Positions 18,490-29,529 of a DNA stretch of 64,000 nt are shown piece by piece (positions within the stretch are counted from its first letter, which is position 1; the number at the start of each line of letters is the position of its first letter). The stretch spans positions 39,293 through 103,292 of the forward strand of contig NZ_CACVAD010000011.1 in the NCBI RefSeq assembly GCF_902726545.1, in the 5' to 3' direction. A program made the translations under genes and the position numbers. The notes beneath the pieces were generated by a model, which saw only the letters and a program-made list of their open reading frames with translations, was not told the origin of the DNA and did not search any database. Origin of the DNA: Yersinia artesiana. GTDB lineage: Bacteria > Pseudomonadota > Gammaproteobacteria > Enterobacterales > Enterobacteriaceae.

Positions 18490-19857
18490 TCAACCCGGAA
18501 ACAGACTTTTCAGATGCTGGCAGGCATCTTCGTAACTGCTGCGTTCAAACATGCCTTGCTGTAAGAAGATTTCCATTTGTGGATACAAGGCAATGGCCTT
18601 ATCCAGTAATGGGTCACTGCCGGCGGCATAGGCCCCAACGCTGACCAAATCACGGTTACGTTGGAAGCTTGCAAGTAATTGTTTAAATTGACGAACTTTG
18701 CGGTAGTGGTTCTCATCTATCAGTGATGTCATGGCACGACTGATAGAGGCTTCAATATCAATAGCGGGGTAGTGGCCTGATTCTGCCAGGCGGCGTGATA
18801 GCACCACATGCCCGTCAAGAATGGCGCGCGCCGAGTCGGCGATCGGGTCTTGCTGATCATCGCCTTCGGTCAATACTGTATAAAATGCAGTGATCGAACC
18901 GCCGCCAGACACCCCGTTACCGGCTCGCTCAACCAGCGCCGGTAATTTGGCGAATACGGATGGCGGATAACCTTTGGTCGCTGGAGGCTCGCCGATAGCC
19001 AGTGCGATTTCACGTTGCGCCATGGCATAGCGCGTCAAAGAGTCCATGATAAGCAGGACATGCTGGCCACGGTCACGAAAATCTTCTGCAATACGAGTGG
19101 CATAAGCCGCACCTTGCATGCGCAGTAACGGCGATACGTCCGCCGGTGCCGCGATGACGACTGAGCGCGCACGCCCTTCGGGGCCTAAAATATTCTCAAT
19201 AAAATCTTTTACTTCACGACCACGTTCACCGATCAAGCCAACCACAATCACATCCGCCTGGGTGTAGCGAGCCATCATGCCTAACAACACACTTTTCCCC
19301 ACCCCGGAGCCGGCGAACAGGCCCATACGCTGCCCACGACCGACGGTTAGCAGAGCATTAATGGTGCGCACGCCAACGTCCAAGACCTGTTCAATCGCGG
19401 TACGTTGTAATGGGTTGATCGGGGGAGTGATGAGCGGGGCGCGATAGCCGGTTTCAGGGGCGGGTAAACCATCAAGTGGTTTGGCGCTGCCATCTAATAC
19501 GCGCCCCAGTAATTCTGGGCCGAGTGGCAACTGTTTACTGGCCGAGGCTCCACCGGTGGTGATACGCGCATAAACGCGGGCGCCGGGCACAATCCCTTCC
19601 ACTTCTTCCAATGGCATCAAGAACAGGTGTTGACCGTTAAAGCCGACCACTTCGCTCTCAACTTCTTGTACTTCGCCGTTATCGTGGCGTTCAATCAGAC
19701 AGGTGGCCCCCAGTGGCAGTTGCAAACCAGTGGCTTCCAGCACCAGACCGGTGGCGCGCGTTAATCGCCCGTAACGACGAATGGTAGTTGATTGGCTAAT
19801 ACGTTCTTCGAATTTATCCATCGAAGCCAGCCAGCGACCGAGGCGCGCAGTCATCAT
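18490..19857 (-). CDS. fliI: Flagellum-specific ATPase FliI
   Basis: Export ATPase, 455 residues from the ATG at 19857 (E. coli 457). Walker A is [13 protein letters not shown] (about 180), Walker B is [41 protein letters not shown] (about 260-300). The alpha/beta-type ATPase signature [18 protein letters not shown] is present. The chosen start gives an ATGA overlap with the fliH stop. It drives chaperone and substrate release at the export gate. Confidence 0.97.
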   Translation of the reverse strand: MMTARLGRWLASMDKFEERISQSTTIRRYGRLTRATGLVLEATGLQLPLGATCLIERHDNGEVQEVESEVVGFNGQHLFLMPLEEVEGIVPGARVYARITTGGASASKQLPLGPELLGRVLDGSAKPLDGLPAPETGYRAPLITPPINPLQRTAIEQVLDVGVRTINALLTVGRGQRMGLFAGSGVGKSVLLGMMARYTQADVIVVGLIGERGREVKDFIENILGPEGRARSVVIAAPADVSPLLRMQGAAYATRIAEDFRDRGQHVLLIMDSLTRYAMAQREIALAIGEPPATKGYPPSVFAKLPALVERAGNGVSGGGSITAFYTVLTEGDDQQDPIADSARAILDGHVVLSRRLAESGHYPAIDIEASISRAMTSLIDENHYRKVRQFKQLLASFQRNRDLVSVGAYAAGSDPLLDKAIALYPQMEIFLQQGMFERSSYEDACQHLKSLFPG

Positions 19858-20576
19858 AATTCTCCCGGCGCAGCCAGACGGCATAATTCATGCCAGCGCG
19901 TCGCCAGACTGGCATCCAAATCACCTTCTTCAGCGCTGACTTTGCAGCCACCTGGGTGAATTTGGCTATCGCCCAACAAACGCCAGCCATGCAGACTCAA
20001 AGTCGAGCCTAAGCGCTGCTCAACCACGGCGAGATCATTAGGGTTGACACGCAATTGCGGTTTACCGGCAAACATCGGCTCTTGCTGAATCATTTGCTGA
20101 ATTTGTGCCAGCAACGCGGTGCCATCACAAATTGCCGGTTGACCCAGAATCTGCTTGGCTGCCGCCAATGCCATTTGCATTAGCCGTGAGGCAATCACAC
20201 TGTCCAGCGCATCAAGGGTATTTTGGAAATCGCTGACCAAGTTTTGCCAGTGTGCGGTGATAGGGGCCAACTGTTTCTCAGCATCGGCCAGCGCTTGCTG
20301 ATGACCCTCTTCCAGACCGGTTTGATAACCTTTATCCAGACCTTCCTGCAACCCTTTGGCAAATCCTTGCTGGCGACCCTGCTTCTCAGCTTCGAGTTGC
20401 AGGTTCATCAATATCTGCTGTTCATCACCTGCTGTTGGTTCGCCGTCCTCTCTTGGCTCATCAGTAAACAGCATACTGATGTCCGGCGGCGTAGTCGCCG
20501 CAGTAGGCTCAGGTTGGCTGGCAAAGTCATTTAGTGACCAGGGTTGCCAGGGCAGGGTATTAATCCTATCAGACAT
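19854..20576 (-). CDS. fliH: Flagellar export ATPase regulator FliH
   Basis: Negative regulator and stator of FliI, 240 residues. The N-terminal third is acidic and Pro-rich. The central segment [37 protein letters not shown] (about 75-112) has the glycine-repeat GxxxG pattern typical of FliH. The C-terminal domain resembles the V-ATPase E subunit. It overlaps fliG by 8 bp and fliI by 4 bp. Confidence 0.95.
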   Translation of the reverse strand: MSDRINTLPWQPWSLNDFASQPEPTAATTPPDISMLFTDEPREDGEPTAGDEQQILMNLQLEAEKQGRQQGFAKGLQEGLDKGYQTGLEEGHQQALADAEKQLAPITAHWQNLVSDFQNTLDALDSVIASRLMQMALAAAKQILGQPAICDGTALLAQIQQMIQQEPMFAGKPQLRVNPNDLAVVEQRLGSTLSLHGWRLLGDSQIHPGGCKVSAEEGDLDASLATRWHELCRLAAPGEL

Positions 20577-21561
20577 AGATATCCTCGCCGCCGCCGATGA
20601 CTATCTCGCCGCTTTCCGCCAAACGACGGACGATAAGCAAGATGGCTTTCTGTTCGTTTTCGACCAGCGACATACGTACCGGCCCACGGGTGGCCAGATC
20701 GTCGCGCAGGATTTCTGCTGCTCGCAGCGACATGTTGCTGAGGAAGCGCTCGCGCAGCGCCTGATCGGCACCTTTCAAGGCAATCAGTAGCGACTCGTTG
20801 TCGACCTCTTGCAGTAAGCGCTGGATGCTGCGGTCGTCGACACTGACCAGATTCTCGAACAGGAACATTTCGTCGATGATCTTCTGTGCCAGCTCGCCGT
20901 CGTATTCGCGTACCGCGTCCATAACCGTCTCTTCCTGCTGGCTTTTCATCAGGTTGATAATCTCAGCCGCGGTGCGGATACCGCCCATTTTGCTGCGTTT
21001 GAGATTCTGACCATCGAGCAGGTTGTTCAGCACTTCGGTCAATTCAGCCAATGCCGCCGGTTGAACGCCGCCGAAGGTGGCGATACGCAACATGACATCG
21101 TTACGCAGGCGTTCGTCGAACAGTGCCAGAATATCGGCCGCTTGAGCGCGTTTCAGATGAACCAAAATAGTGGCGATAATCTGCGGATGCTCGTCGCGGA
21201 TCAGATCGGCCGCCATCTGCGGTTCCATAAAGTTGAGGGTTTCCATGCCGCTGGTGGTTTCGCGTGATTCCAGAATGTCTTCCAACAGACTGGAGGCGCG
21301 TTCTTCCCCCAATGCTTTTATCAGCACGGTGCGCAGATAATCGCTGGCATTCACACTCAGTGCGGCATATTGCTCTGCATCGTCTTCAAACTCAGCCAAT
21401 ACATCAACCAACTGTTGGTGAGAAACCTGACGCATACTCGCCATGGTGGTACTGAGTTGTTGGACTTCGCGCGAGGAGAGGTGTTTAAACACCTCGGCGG
21501 CATGGTCTTCACCCAGAGTCATCAGCATGATGGCGCTTTTTTCAGTTCCGGTCAGGCTCAT
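20569..21561 (-). CDS. fliG: Flagellar motor switch protein FliG
   Basis: Torque-generating C-ring protein, 330 residues (E. coli 331). The N terminus is [33 protein letters not shown]. The middle EHPQ motif reads [41 protein letters not shown]. The C-terminal domain carries the charged torque helix [47 protein letters not shown]. It overlaps fliF by 4 bp. Confidence 0.98.
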   Translation of the reverse strand: MSLTGTEKSAIMLMTLGEDHAAEVFKHLSSREVQQLSTTMASMRQVSHQQLVDVLAEFEDDAEQYAALSVNASDYLRTVLIKALGEERASSLLEDILESRETTSGMETLNFMEPQMAADLIRDEHPQIIATILVHLKRAQAADILALFDERLRNDVMLRIATFGGVQPAALAELTEVLNNLLDGQNLKRSKMGGIRTAAEIINLMKSQQEETVMDAVREYDGELAQKIIDEMFLFENLVSVDDRSIQRLLQEVDNESLLIALKGADQALRERFLSNMSLRAAEILRDDLATRGPVRMSLVENEQKAILLIVRRLAESGEIVIGGGEDIYV

Positions 21562-23258
21562 TGGTCATTACTCATCCATTGACGGATAACCAGCGCGACA
21601 ACACGTGGGTCTTTATCCGCTAGTTCGCGTATACGCTGGGCCTGAACTTCAGCACTGACTCGTTGCTGATTTTTCTTACGCAGGGCCAGCTCTTCTTTAG
21701 TTTGTTTCGCTGTTTCAGTGGTTTGTGCAGCCTGAACAATGTTATTGACCGACGCCGCTGCTTTATCCGCCACTTGTTTCTTAGCTATCAGTGGGCGCAC
21801 CAGTTTGCGCCACAAGATCCACGCCACCAGTAAGATGAGCAAGTAGCGACCAATATTCAGCAACTGATCAAAGAACGACTGTTGTTGCCAGAATGGCAAG
21901 TTACTGCCGCCAGCATCGTCAGTGGCATTAAACGGTGTGTTCACCACATTTAATGTGTCGCCGCGTACCGTGGAGAAGCCCATGGCCTCGCGCGTTAGCG
22001 ATTCCACTTGCGCTAATTGATCTTTGCTCAGCGCGATAGGTTTACCCGCTTTATCGCTGCCGTAGTTAACCACCACGGCAACGGAGAGGCGCTGCACCAT
22101 GCCGGCTTGTTGCTGGGTATGGCGGATAGTACGGTCAACTTCGAAGTTGGTGGTTTGGTCGTGACGACTATTACTGGACGTGGCGGTTTGTCTGGCTGCG
22201 GTTGCCGGGCGATTGGCTGCATTTGCCGCCGCGCCAGCACCTGCCGCAGGGGTAGCCTGAGGCACTTCAATCGGTGCGACCGGTGTGGCTGAAGGCTGGT
22301 TGGATAATGCCCCTGGAACGCCCCCGACATTGGTCCCACCCAGTTGTTCGCTGGTGCTGACTTGCTGAGAGCGCACCGCTCCTTGGTTAGCAGCCTGATT
22401 CGGTTTGTACTCTTCGTCAGTCTGCTCACGGCTGGCAAAATCAACTTGTGCGGTCACTTGGGCATGAACATTACCGCTGCCCACCATCGGTGCGAGGATA
22501 GTTTCAATGCGGCGCTGGAAGCGGTTTTCAACTTCATTGGTAAATTTGAGTTGCGCTGCATTTAAATCACGGCCGGCGCTATCAGATTGTGTCAACAGAC
22601 GTCCGGTCTGATCGACGACGGTGACGTTAGCAGGTGGTAAACCCGCCACACTGCTGGAAACCATATAGACAATGGCGTTGATTTGACCATCATCAAGAGC
22701 ACGACCGGGTTGTAGGGCGAGTGTGACAGAGGCCGTTGGTGATTTTTGCTCACGGACGAACAGTGACGGTTTCGGCATGGCTAAGTGCACCCGCACATTT
22801 AATACCGGGCCGAGTGTGCCAATCGTTCGTGCCAGTTCGCCTTCCAACGCACGCTGATAGTTGACTTGTTCGCTAAATTGGCTGATGCCAAATTTTTCCT
22901 GATCCAGTAGCTCAAAGCCTACTGCACCACCTTTAGGTAAACCTTGTTGAGCCAGACGCAGACGGGTTTCATGCACTTTATCTGCCGGGATCAACAATGC
23001 TCCGCCATTATCAGCGAAGCGATAGGGAATATTCAGTTGCGTCAACTGCGTGACGATATCACCACCATCACGATCATTTAGGTTGCTATAAAGGACGCGA
23101 TAGTCCGGGCTTTTAGCCCATAACATCAGCGCGACAATAATAGCGACGGCCGCAGCAGCCGCAATCAGCAGTGGGATTTTTGGATTCGCGCGTAGGCGTG
23201 CCAGTGTCGTCGTAAAGGTGTTTTCACGATTTTCACCGCCAGTTATCGAGGCATTCAT
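21558..23258 (-). CDS. fliF: MS-ring protein FliF
   Basis: Base of the flagellum, 566 residues. Membrane segment 1 is [21 protein letters not shown] (about 30-50) and segment 2 is [22 protein letters not shown] (about 455-476). The periplasmic ring-building motifs follow [52 protein letters not shown]. The FliG-binding C-terminal tail reads [34 protein letters not shown]. An Ala/Thr-rich insertion around 310-360 is variable. First gene of fliFGHIJK, divergent from fliE. Confidence 0.98.
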   Translation of the reverse strand: MNASITGGENRENTFTTTLARLRANPKIPLLIAAAAAVAIIVALMLWAKSPDYRVLYSNLNDRDGGDIVTQLTQLNIPYRFADNGGALLIPADKVHETRLRLAQQGLPKGGAVGFELLDQEKFGISQFSEQVNYQRALEGELARTIGTLGPVLNVRVHLAMPKPSLFVREQKSPTASVTLALQPGRALDDGQINAIVYMVSSSVAGLPPANVTVVDQTGRLLTQSDSAGRDLNAAQLKFTNEVENRFQRRIETILAPMVGSGNVHAQVTAQVDFASREQTDEEYKPNQAANQGAVRSQQVSTSEQLGGTNVGGVPGALSNQPSATPVAPIEVPQATPAAGAGAAANAANRPATAARQTATSSNSRHDQTTNFEVDRTIRHTQQQAGMVQRLSVAVVVNYGSDKAGKPIALSKDQLAQVESLTREAMGFSTVRGDTLNVVNTPFNATDDAGGSNLPFWQQQSFFDQLLNIGRYLLILLVAWILWRKLVRPLIAKKQVADKAAASVNNIVQAAQTTETAKQTKEELALRKKNQQRVSAEVQAQRIRELADKDPRVVALVIRQWMSNDQ

Positions 23259-23380
23259 ACACGTCCTTGGCCAAGCTGAATAACGTTTGAGTTAGTATTT
23301 TTTATGTAACTAATGTGTTGGAACAAAACAGACTCCCAAATGCTGTGAGCGATAACGCATCAATAGCTGATATCCCCTTT

Positions 23381-23507
23381 TATACTCGTCATACTTCAAG
23401 CCGCATGTGCGTTGGCCGCGTTCAATCACCCGAATCACTTACTACAGTAAGTTCATCGGGACTCTCTCCCTTGCCGCCTTCCTGCAACTCGAATTATTTG
23501 GACTATA
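23381..23507. repeat. Full-length ERIC element
   Basis: 127 bp, the canonical ERIC length, from TATACTCGTCATACTTCAAG through ACCCGAATCACTTACTACAG and CTGCAACTCGAATTATTTGG to the terminal ACTATA. It sits in the 454-bp fliF/fliE divergent promoter region, which otherwise shows no confident motif. It may separate the two class-2 promoters. Confidence 0.92.
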
Positions 23508-23712
23508 TCGGCATGCCATTATTTGCTGTAAGTGGAAATTCGATGGCTCAATAAGCCGGTATTTTTACGTCTATTTAGCCGCTTTAGCGCAAAAATGATG
23601 TGTTAGGGTGTCATCCTGAAAAAAGTGATAGCTGTTTGAATGGTGAACAACCGCTTTTGCGCGCGAATTTGTCACGCAGTTATTAACCTACTGACGCACT
23701 CTGAGGATGAAC

Positions 23713-24024
23713 ATGTCTGTTCAAGGTATCGAAGGGGTTTTACAGCAGTTGCAAGTCACGGCATTGCAAGCCTCGGGTTCAGCGAAAACACTGCCCGCTG
23801 AGGCCGGCTTTGCGAGTGAATTAAAAGCGGCTATCGGCAAAATCAGTGAAAACCAGCAAACAGCCCGTACGTTGGCGCAGAATTTTGAATTAGGTGTGCC
23901 TGGCGTAGGTATCAATGACGTGATGGTAAATATGCAGAAGTCGTCTGTATCTTTACAGCTAGGTATTCAAGTGCGTAATAAGCTGGTAGCGGCTTATCAA
24001 GACGTTATGAATATGGGTGTCTAA
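23713..24024 (+). CDS. fliE: MS ring-rod junction protein FliE
   Basis: Joins the MS ring to the rod; 103 residues from the ATG at 23713 (MSVQGIEGVL), matching E. coli MSAIQGIEGV (104). GAGG lies 6 nt before this ATG, while the ATG two codons earlier abuts it and is not favoured. The conserved C-terminal helix reads GVPGVGINDVMVNMQKSSVSLQLGIQVRNKLVAAYQDVMNMGV. Its end overlaps the convergent glycosylase gene by 4 bp. Confidence 0.96.
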   Translation: MSVQGIEGVLQQLQVTALQASGSAKTLPAEAGFASELKAAIGKISENQQTARTLAQNFELGVPGVGINDVMVNMQKSSVSLQLGIQVRNKLVAAYQDVMNMGV

Positions 24025-24623
24025 ACTTCATGGGACAACGCCCATAAATAAAGTGATGCAGTTGTGCCATAAGGGGTGTAGCGGCGGCGATAGCGTTCAA
24101 AACGTTCGCGCGGTAGCGTTTTGTGGCGATATAAATTCATCATGCCGCGGCGAATGGCCAAATCACCCCAACTGAGCACATCAGGGCGAGAAAGTGAAGA
24201 AATAAGCAGCATTTCTGCCGTCCAGATACCGACACCATTCAGGCTTGAAAGCTGGGTAATGACCTCATTATCCGGTAACTGAGAAATAGCCGATAAATTC
24301 AGTGAACCATCGAGTGCTGCATCGGCAGCACCCTTAATGTATCCGGCTTTACGCATCGTCATTCCGCACCCCTGAATAGCTTCTATCGGGGCTGCGGCAA
24401 TAGTTATCGGTGTGACCGTGCCGACTAATGCCATCAGCCGTGCATTAACGGTGAGCGCCGCTTTAACGGAAATTTGCTGATCAACAATGTTTCTGATGAG
24501 TGCAGCAAATAAATCTGGTGATAATGGACGGGCAATCATTCCTAATCGTTCGATAGCTGCTGCCATCTTTTTATCCCGCCGCTTAAGATGATTAATCTCT
24601 GTTTCACCGTAACTGTAGAACAC
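24021..24623 (-). CDS. HhH-GPD DNA-3-methyladenine glycosylase (AlkA-like)
   Basis: Base-excision repair glycosylase of the AlkA/HhH-GPD family, 200 residues. The helix-hairpin-helix is LSSLNGVGIWTAEMLLISSL (about 128-147) and the catalytic Asp lies in LSWGDLAIRRGM (about 155). The short N terminus lacks the AlkA TATA-like domain, so it is the compact form of the family. GTG start with GGGAG upstream. It is not a flagellar gene; it is inserted between fliE and the HD-GYP gene. Substrate range cannot be read from sequence. Confidence 0.88.
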   Translation of the reverse strand: MFYSYGETEINHLKRRDKKMAAAIERLGMIARPLSPDLFAALIRNIVDQQISVKAALTVNARLMALVGTVTPITIAAAPIEAIQGCGMTMRKAGYIKGAADAALDGSLNLSAISQLPDNEVITQLSSLNGVGIWTAEMLLISSLSRPDVLSWGDLAIRRGMMNLYRHKTLPRERFERYRRRYTPYGTTASLYLWALSHEV

Positions 24624-24709
24624 GCATTTGCTCCCAACATTGCCAACTCTAAAATGATTTAATTTAGCATAGCCTTAACGTCTGTCGATGACTCTCTGTT
24701 TCTTGCTGA

Positions 24710-27673
24710 CTAAGCGCTTTGTGCCAATACTATATTCTGATGACCAATTTTTTGCAGTATTACCGAAATATCAATATTATCGATTTTGTCTGGCGGCAAG
24801 TGAGCAATGGCATATTCATGCCAGATACCTGATTCCAGGAACAAAATAAACAGTTCTCTATCCAGGTGATTTTCATTCACCATATTCAACATAATATTGA
24901 GCGCTTCAGATAATAATTTTCCTGGTTTATAAGGGCGATCGGCGGCTGTCAGTGCTTCAAATACATCGGCGATGGCCATCATTCGAACAGGAATACTCAT
25001 CTGTTTATAAGTGAGTTGATAGGGATATCCCTTGCCGTCCATACGTTCATGGTGGCCACCTGCAATCGAGGGAACATTCGCCATGGTTCGTGGGAAGGGG
25101 AGTTTTTTGAGCATGACAATGGTCTGCATAATGTGCTCATTTATTTTATAACGATCCTCTTCGGTCAATGTGCCACGCCGAATACTGAGGTTATAAATTT
25201 CACCACGGTTATAAAGCAAAGTCGGCTCTGGTAATTTAAAATCATAATATTCTGGACGTTTGTTTTTATTATCACGGTAAATGAGATGTTCTTTTTTATC
25301 TGCCAGCATGGGTTCTTGTACCGGCAGGGAAGCTGCCGGTTGCCGGGCTTTGCGCACCCGCTCTTCCTGAGCAATGCCGGCATTATCATCTAATGTCCGG
25401 GTCCAGTTATATTGAGCAATTTGCTGAATACGCGCTATTGCTTCATCGGACATGAATTCTCCGCCAATATTACAGTGGGCAATAAAGTAAAAATCATCAT
25501 CCAATTGGCGCAATTCCGCTGCCAGCGTTTGTTGATCCGTTTCATTAGCACTAACGGTGGCATGACGGCGCAAGAAGGCTATTTCTTTCTCGCGTTTTAA
25601 CACTTCAAATCTCATGCGTATTTCATGAATGCGATCATAAATTAATTCCAGTTTTGTCGATTTATCCACGACAAATTCAGGTGTTGTTATCTTGCCACAG
25701 TCATGTAACCAACAAGCAGTATGCAGTTCTTCCCACTCATTTTCAGATAAATTAAAGTTGGCGAAAGGACCTTCTTTGATATTGACTGCGGCTCTGGCAA
25801 GCATTTTTGTGATTTCAGGGACTCGCTGGCAATGGCCGCCGGTATAGGCGCTCTTGGCATCAATGGCTCCTGCAATAAGCTCAATAAATGCATTGAGCAG
25901 ATTTTTTTGTTCTTGCAATAATTGCTGCGTTTCTACGGAAACAGATAAACTACCGACCAGTGCATTAACTAATTGAATTTTTGAACGTTCACGTTCTGCA
26001 TTTAATTGATAGGGGTTAAATAGCAACAAAAAGCCTAACAGTTGTTTATCGTGAGTTTTCATGGGCACAGCAACAAACCGCAAGGGTAAATAAGGCTGCA
26101 AGAAGTCTTGTAATTGACGGAATATATTCTCTTTATTTAGCGTTCCGGCAATGGTTTTTCCCTCAAGAACGGGTTGAAAAGTGGTGAAGTTATCTTCTGT
26201 TATACTCAATGAGGACATTTCAGCTACTGGGATATTTTCACCATTCCAACGAAATGCTGTCGGTGTGAAATGGCCTTCTTGTTTATCTGCCAGGAAAATA
26301 ATGCCGCCGGTCATCGCGGCGATTTCAGTTGTTTCACTTAATAATCCCTGCATCTGACGGAAGAAGTTATTTTCCGCCGTCAGCATATTGCCCATTGAAA
26401 TAAACTGTTTCAGTGTCGATTTCATTTTTGACATTGATTTGTGCAACTCATCCACTTCTTCAATCATAGAATGTTCAGACTCGCGTTCTTCGAAATGCAA
26501 GTTACTGATAGAGTCAGCATCCCGGCGGAGGCGAATCAGTGGGTTGGATATTTTCCGAGAGAAGTACCACACTAGCGGTAAACTGAGCATTAATAGGATA
26601 AAAGCGATAAGGGTTGAGTGATTCCGAATGGAGTTTGCATCAGCAGTCAAATAACTGGCTGGCGTCGCAATAACGAGCTGATATTTATTTCCGTTGTTAT
26701 CAATATCGACAATGGAGCCGTACCAGTGCTTACCTTGTGCTTCAAATATCATGCTGTTGTCATTGTTATTAGCTGGTTGGTTATTGCTGACAAGGCTATT
26801 TTCTTGGGTATCTAGTAATGTTTGTAATACCGGAATTTGCTTATCCCCATTAGTGGGATTTGCTGAGGAATCTTTAGATTTAGGTAAGCTTGCGATAACC
26901 TCACCGTGGGCGTTGATAATGATGGCTTGACTATCTGGTGGTAGATTCTGTCTTATTAAAAACTCAGATAACGAGGCCAGTGAAACATCTAACCCAATGA
27001 CAGACTGATTATTTTCAGAACGGCGACTATAGGTAAAACCCGCTTCACCGGTTCCCTTGAAAATATAGATAGGGGATGTAATAAGGCCTGGGCTGGCTGA
27101 TGCTAAAATAAACCAATCCCGCTTTCTGGGATCATAGCTATCATTATCTCTGGGCATAACGGCAATGACTTGCTGCTTTTCGTTCAGATAAATAAACCGT
27201 TTTTCTGGCAAGCTATCGAGGAAACGATTACTTTGAATCATCCACTCAGCACTCTCTGGAGCGTGAAATAATTTACGGTTAGCTTCGGTCAGACGGCGCA
27301 ACATAAATAAATCGCCATTAGGATAGGCACTATATACAGCACTGGCGTAATCATTCTGCTTCAGTATTTCAATAAATTTACCGACAAAACCCATGCGCTG
27401 TTCAAGCGTTGATAACTCAGTAATTTGCATACTGGCAAGAATATTAACAGACATCATCATGGGCCGTGTTACTGCATCCAATTCTGCCGCGATTGCCTCT
27501 CCCGTTTTTTGATACTGCCTATTGGTGCTGATTTCAGTCAATTTAGTCAGTTGGCTATGACTGAAAATGATAATGACGGTACCGATTGAGACAATCAATA
27601 GCGTGAAGAGAGCCGCAATCTGGATATGCAATGGATAGCGGCTTTTTAGTCCGAGCAAGTTACTGGGCATCAT
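24710..27673 (-). CDS. Large membrane sensor with HD-GYP phosphodiesterase domain
   Basis: A 987-residue sensor likely to hydrolyse cyclic di-GMP. Order: membrane segment 1 (about 17-38), a periplasmic Cache-like region (about 40-350), segment 2 (about 353-371), HAMP-like linker (about 372-425), a GAF-like region (about 440-590) and an HD-GYP domain (about 600-985). The HD pair is HDCGK at about 657-661 and the GYP signature is HHERMDGKGYP at about 873-884. About 210 residues separate these, far more than in compact HD-GYP domains, so there is an insertion of about 140 residues. Located in the flagellar cluster, so a role in motility control is plausible. Start ATG at 27673 has AGGA 5 nt upstream. 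Confidence 0.88.
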   Translation of the reverse strand: MMPSNLLGLKSRYPLHIQIAALFTLLIVSIGTVIIIFSHSQLTKLTEISTNRQYQKTGEAIAAELDAVTRPMMMSVNILASMQITELSTLEQRMGFVGKFIEILKQNDYASAVYSAYPNGDLFMLRRLTEANRKLFHAPESAEWMIQSNRFLDSLPEKRFIYLNEKQQVIAVMPRDNDSYDPRKRDWFILASASPGLITSPIYIFKGTGEAGFTYSRRSENNQSVIGLDVSLASLSEFLIRQNLPPDSQAIIINAHGEVIASLPKSKDSSANPTNGDKQIPVLQTLLDTQENSLVSNNQPANNNDNSMIFEAQGKHWYGSIVDIDNNGNKYQLVIATPASYLTADANSIRNHSTLIAFILLMLSLPLVWYFSRKISNPLIRLRRDADSISNLHFEERESEHSMIEEVDELHKSMSKMKSTLKQFISMGNMLTAENNFFRQMQGLLSETTEIAAMTGGIIFLADKQEGHFTPTAFRWNGENIPVAEMSSLSITEDNFTTFQPVLEGKTIAGTLNKENIFRQLQDFLQPYLPLRFVAVPMKTHDKQLLGFLLLFNPYQLNAERERSKIQLVNALVGSLSVSVETQQLLQEQKNLLNAFIELIAGAIDAKSAYTGGHCQRVPEITKMLARAAVNIKEGPFANFNLSENEWEELHTACWLHDCGKITTPEFVVDKSTKLELIYDRIHEIRMRFEVLKREKEIAFLRRHATVSANETDQQTLAAELRQLDDDFYFIAHCNIGGEFMSDEAIARIQQIAQYNWTRTLDDNAGIAQEERVRKARQPAASLPVQEPMLADKKEHLIYRDNKNKRPEYYDFKLPEPTLLYNRGEIYNLSIRRGTLTEEDRYKINEHIMQTIVMLKKLPFPRTMANVPSIAGGHHERMDGKGYPYQLTYKQMSIPVRMMAIADVFEALTAADRPYKPGKLLSEALNIMLNMVNENHLDRELFILFLESGIWHEYAIAHLPPDKIDNIDISVILQKIGHQNIVLAQSA

Positions 27674-28012
27674 TGCGATCCTGAGAGGATATTATTTAAT
27701 CAATTTTAATCATAGGATGCCCATGCAAAAGTGACATATTCCTCTTTCTTTCAGTGGCTTATATATATTTATATGATTATTAAGACTTTTATCGATATTG
27801 AGACTGTATTGCTGGAGGAAAAAACTGGAGGAGGCCTAAAAAAATAATGTTTTCGTGTGTAGAATATCTAAAAGCAGTATTTAGCAGTCCGGATGATTAT
27901 CTATAAAAAGAGTGAGATAACTCCATAGGAATGCAATTGTATGAAATGACAGAAATAAGTAAATCATATTAAGAATAACCAAAAATAGAGACTAACCGGA
28001 GTAATTCCGGCC
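27674..28012. other. AT-rich gap between AraC and HD-GYP genes
   Basis: 339 bp with no gene seen on either strand. It is AT-rich and presumably holds the promoter of the downstream HD-GYP gene. No sigma-28 match, FlhDC-like box or strong terminator was recognised. Confidence 0.5.
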
Positions 28013-28882
28013 CTATATCAGGTTTAAATAACTGTGATAGTTTACCGGCGGTGGATCATTATCGGGAGGCTGTAATCGGTGATGCCCGCGTATGGCTGTA
28101 GGGGCAAACCCAAAACGTTTGCGAAAACGTTCTGCGAAACGTGATGCACTTTCATAACCGACTTGACTGGCAATGAGTGAAATTGGCCAATCAGTGCCTT
28201 GCAATAAACGTAAAGCGCTGGTCATACGGACATCAATCATCAAATCACGTAAGAGTATATTTTCGGCTGCTAATTTTCGCCGCAATACCACTTCACTCAT
28301 TGCCATATGGTCGGCGACTTCAGCAGCAGACCATATTTTATGTGGATCAGTAGACAGACAACGGCGCACTTTTTCACTTAATAAATGACCATCGTTTAGT
28401 TTAAATTTAACACCACGCTGAGCTAACCAAAGTAATAATTCAAGCATACGATGTCTGACGATAGTAGGGGGGATATCACCCACATCGGATATTGCTTTAA
28501 ATGTATTGCCGAAAGTATTAATAAATTCAGGTGCCAAATCACGCACTGGCATAACCCCAGGTATAACCCCAAGGCCAGCAGAAGCAGGATGATTGGCGAA
28601 GGTGGCTATCAAACGAGGATCACAACGGAGTTGATGGCTGAAAAATAACCCATCATCAGATAAGCCATTAATTACATCAACTGTTTGCCCGCTGCTGACT
28701 GCAACTATTTCACCCGTTCGGACAATACACTCTTGATTAGCCCAACGAATGACTTTATGCCCACGGTTAACCATAATGAGCAAAGGATGCTCAATATAGA
28801 CTGATGTAAGGAGTAGCTCTGTATGTTGAATAACATGTGCCGAGCTACCCACCCCGGGACAAAATTTAATTGTACGTTCCAT
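28013..28882 (-). CDS. AraC-family transcriptional regulator
   Basis: 289 residues. An N-terminal cupin-like sensing region (about 1-170, VIRWANQECIVRTGEIVAVSSGQTVDVIN) is followed by a two-helix-turn-helix AraC domain (about 180-275). Recognisable features are WSAAEVADHMAMSEVVLRRKL for the first HTH and PISLIASQVGYESASRFAERFRKRFGFAPTAIRG for the second. It lies upstream of the HD-GYP gene on the same strand with a 339-bp gap, and may control it. No known orthologue name can be assigned. Similar in layout to regulators such as RhaS-type virulence activators, but the ligand is unknown. Confidence 0.85.
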   Translation of the reverse strand: MERTIKFCPGVGSSAHVIQHTELLLTSVYIEHPLLIMVNRGHKVIRWANQECIVRTGEIVAVSSGQTVDVINGLSDDGLFFSHQLRCDPRLIATFANHPASAGLGVIPGVMPVRDLAPEFINTFGNTFKAISDVGDIPPTIVRHRMLELLLWLAQRGVKFKLNDGHLLSEKVRRCLSTDPHKIWSAAEVADHMAMSEVVLRRKLAAENILLRDLMIDVRMTSALRLLQGTDWPISLIASQVGYESASRFAERFRKRFGFAPTAIRGHHRLQPPDNDPPPVNYHSYLNLI

Positions 28883-29155
28883 CGATATTCATTTCACAAT
28901 TTTGGCCTGAGAATATCTTTACGCTTTGAATGGCAGACTAGCAACTTATTTTAATAGAAAATTCACCATCACTGACTATTTTAGCGAAAAGCTGTGGAGT
29001 GAGAATAATAGTCAATCAGACATGAAAGGTTGTTACCATCAATAAATTTATTTGTTAAAAACCATAACAATTAAAATTGATTGCTATTTTAATAATTGTA
29101 GTTGCAAGCGACAGTTCAGTTACAAATACTATTTTATGGCCATACTAGCTGTAGG

Positions 29156-29518
29156 TTACTGTATCTCACCTAACAGTACCGCGTGGTCAGGAAACTGGCC
29201 GTACGTATTATTTACCGCCTGTTGTTTTGTTGATTGCCCAACCAATTCACTTAATGCATCCAGACGCAGTTGCAATAAACGCTTAATCTCTATTTCATTA
29301 TCCAAAATAGCTTTTAGCTTCTCCCGTAATAAATCTTGTAGCATTAGCGATGAGCATGAAAAAATAGTGATATTAGTGGTGCTTTCAACAGCTTTAAGGT
29401 AAGTCATTTCCAGATCAACCAGCGCATCCCAATTGCCCTCGGTCGCCAGCACTAACATTTGCTCGCTGAGGGTCAGGATTTGTTGATATTCAGACAAAAG
29501 GTGCTGGTGACGTTCCAT
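29156..29518 (-). CDS. fliT: Flagellar chaperone FliT
   Basis: Export chaperone for FliD and a negative regulator of FlhDC in enterobacteria; 120 residues (E. coli 121). It is helical, Leu- and Glu-rich, with no membrane segment. It begins [45 protein letters not shown], typical of the family. It follows fliS by 11 bp and is the last gene of fliDST. Confidence 0.93.
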   Translation of the reverse strand: MERHQHLLSEYQQILTLSEQMLVLATEGNWDALVDLEMTYLKAVESTTNITIFSCSSLMLQDLLREKLKAILDNEIEIKRLLQLRLDALSELVGQSTKQQAVNNTYGQFPDHAVLLGEIQ

Positions 29519-29529
29519 TAAATGGGGTC

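Noticed and set aside
29052..29402. Plus-strand frame overlapping fliT
   Set aside because: Shadow of fliT; fliT has clear family similarity and tight spacing to fliS.
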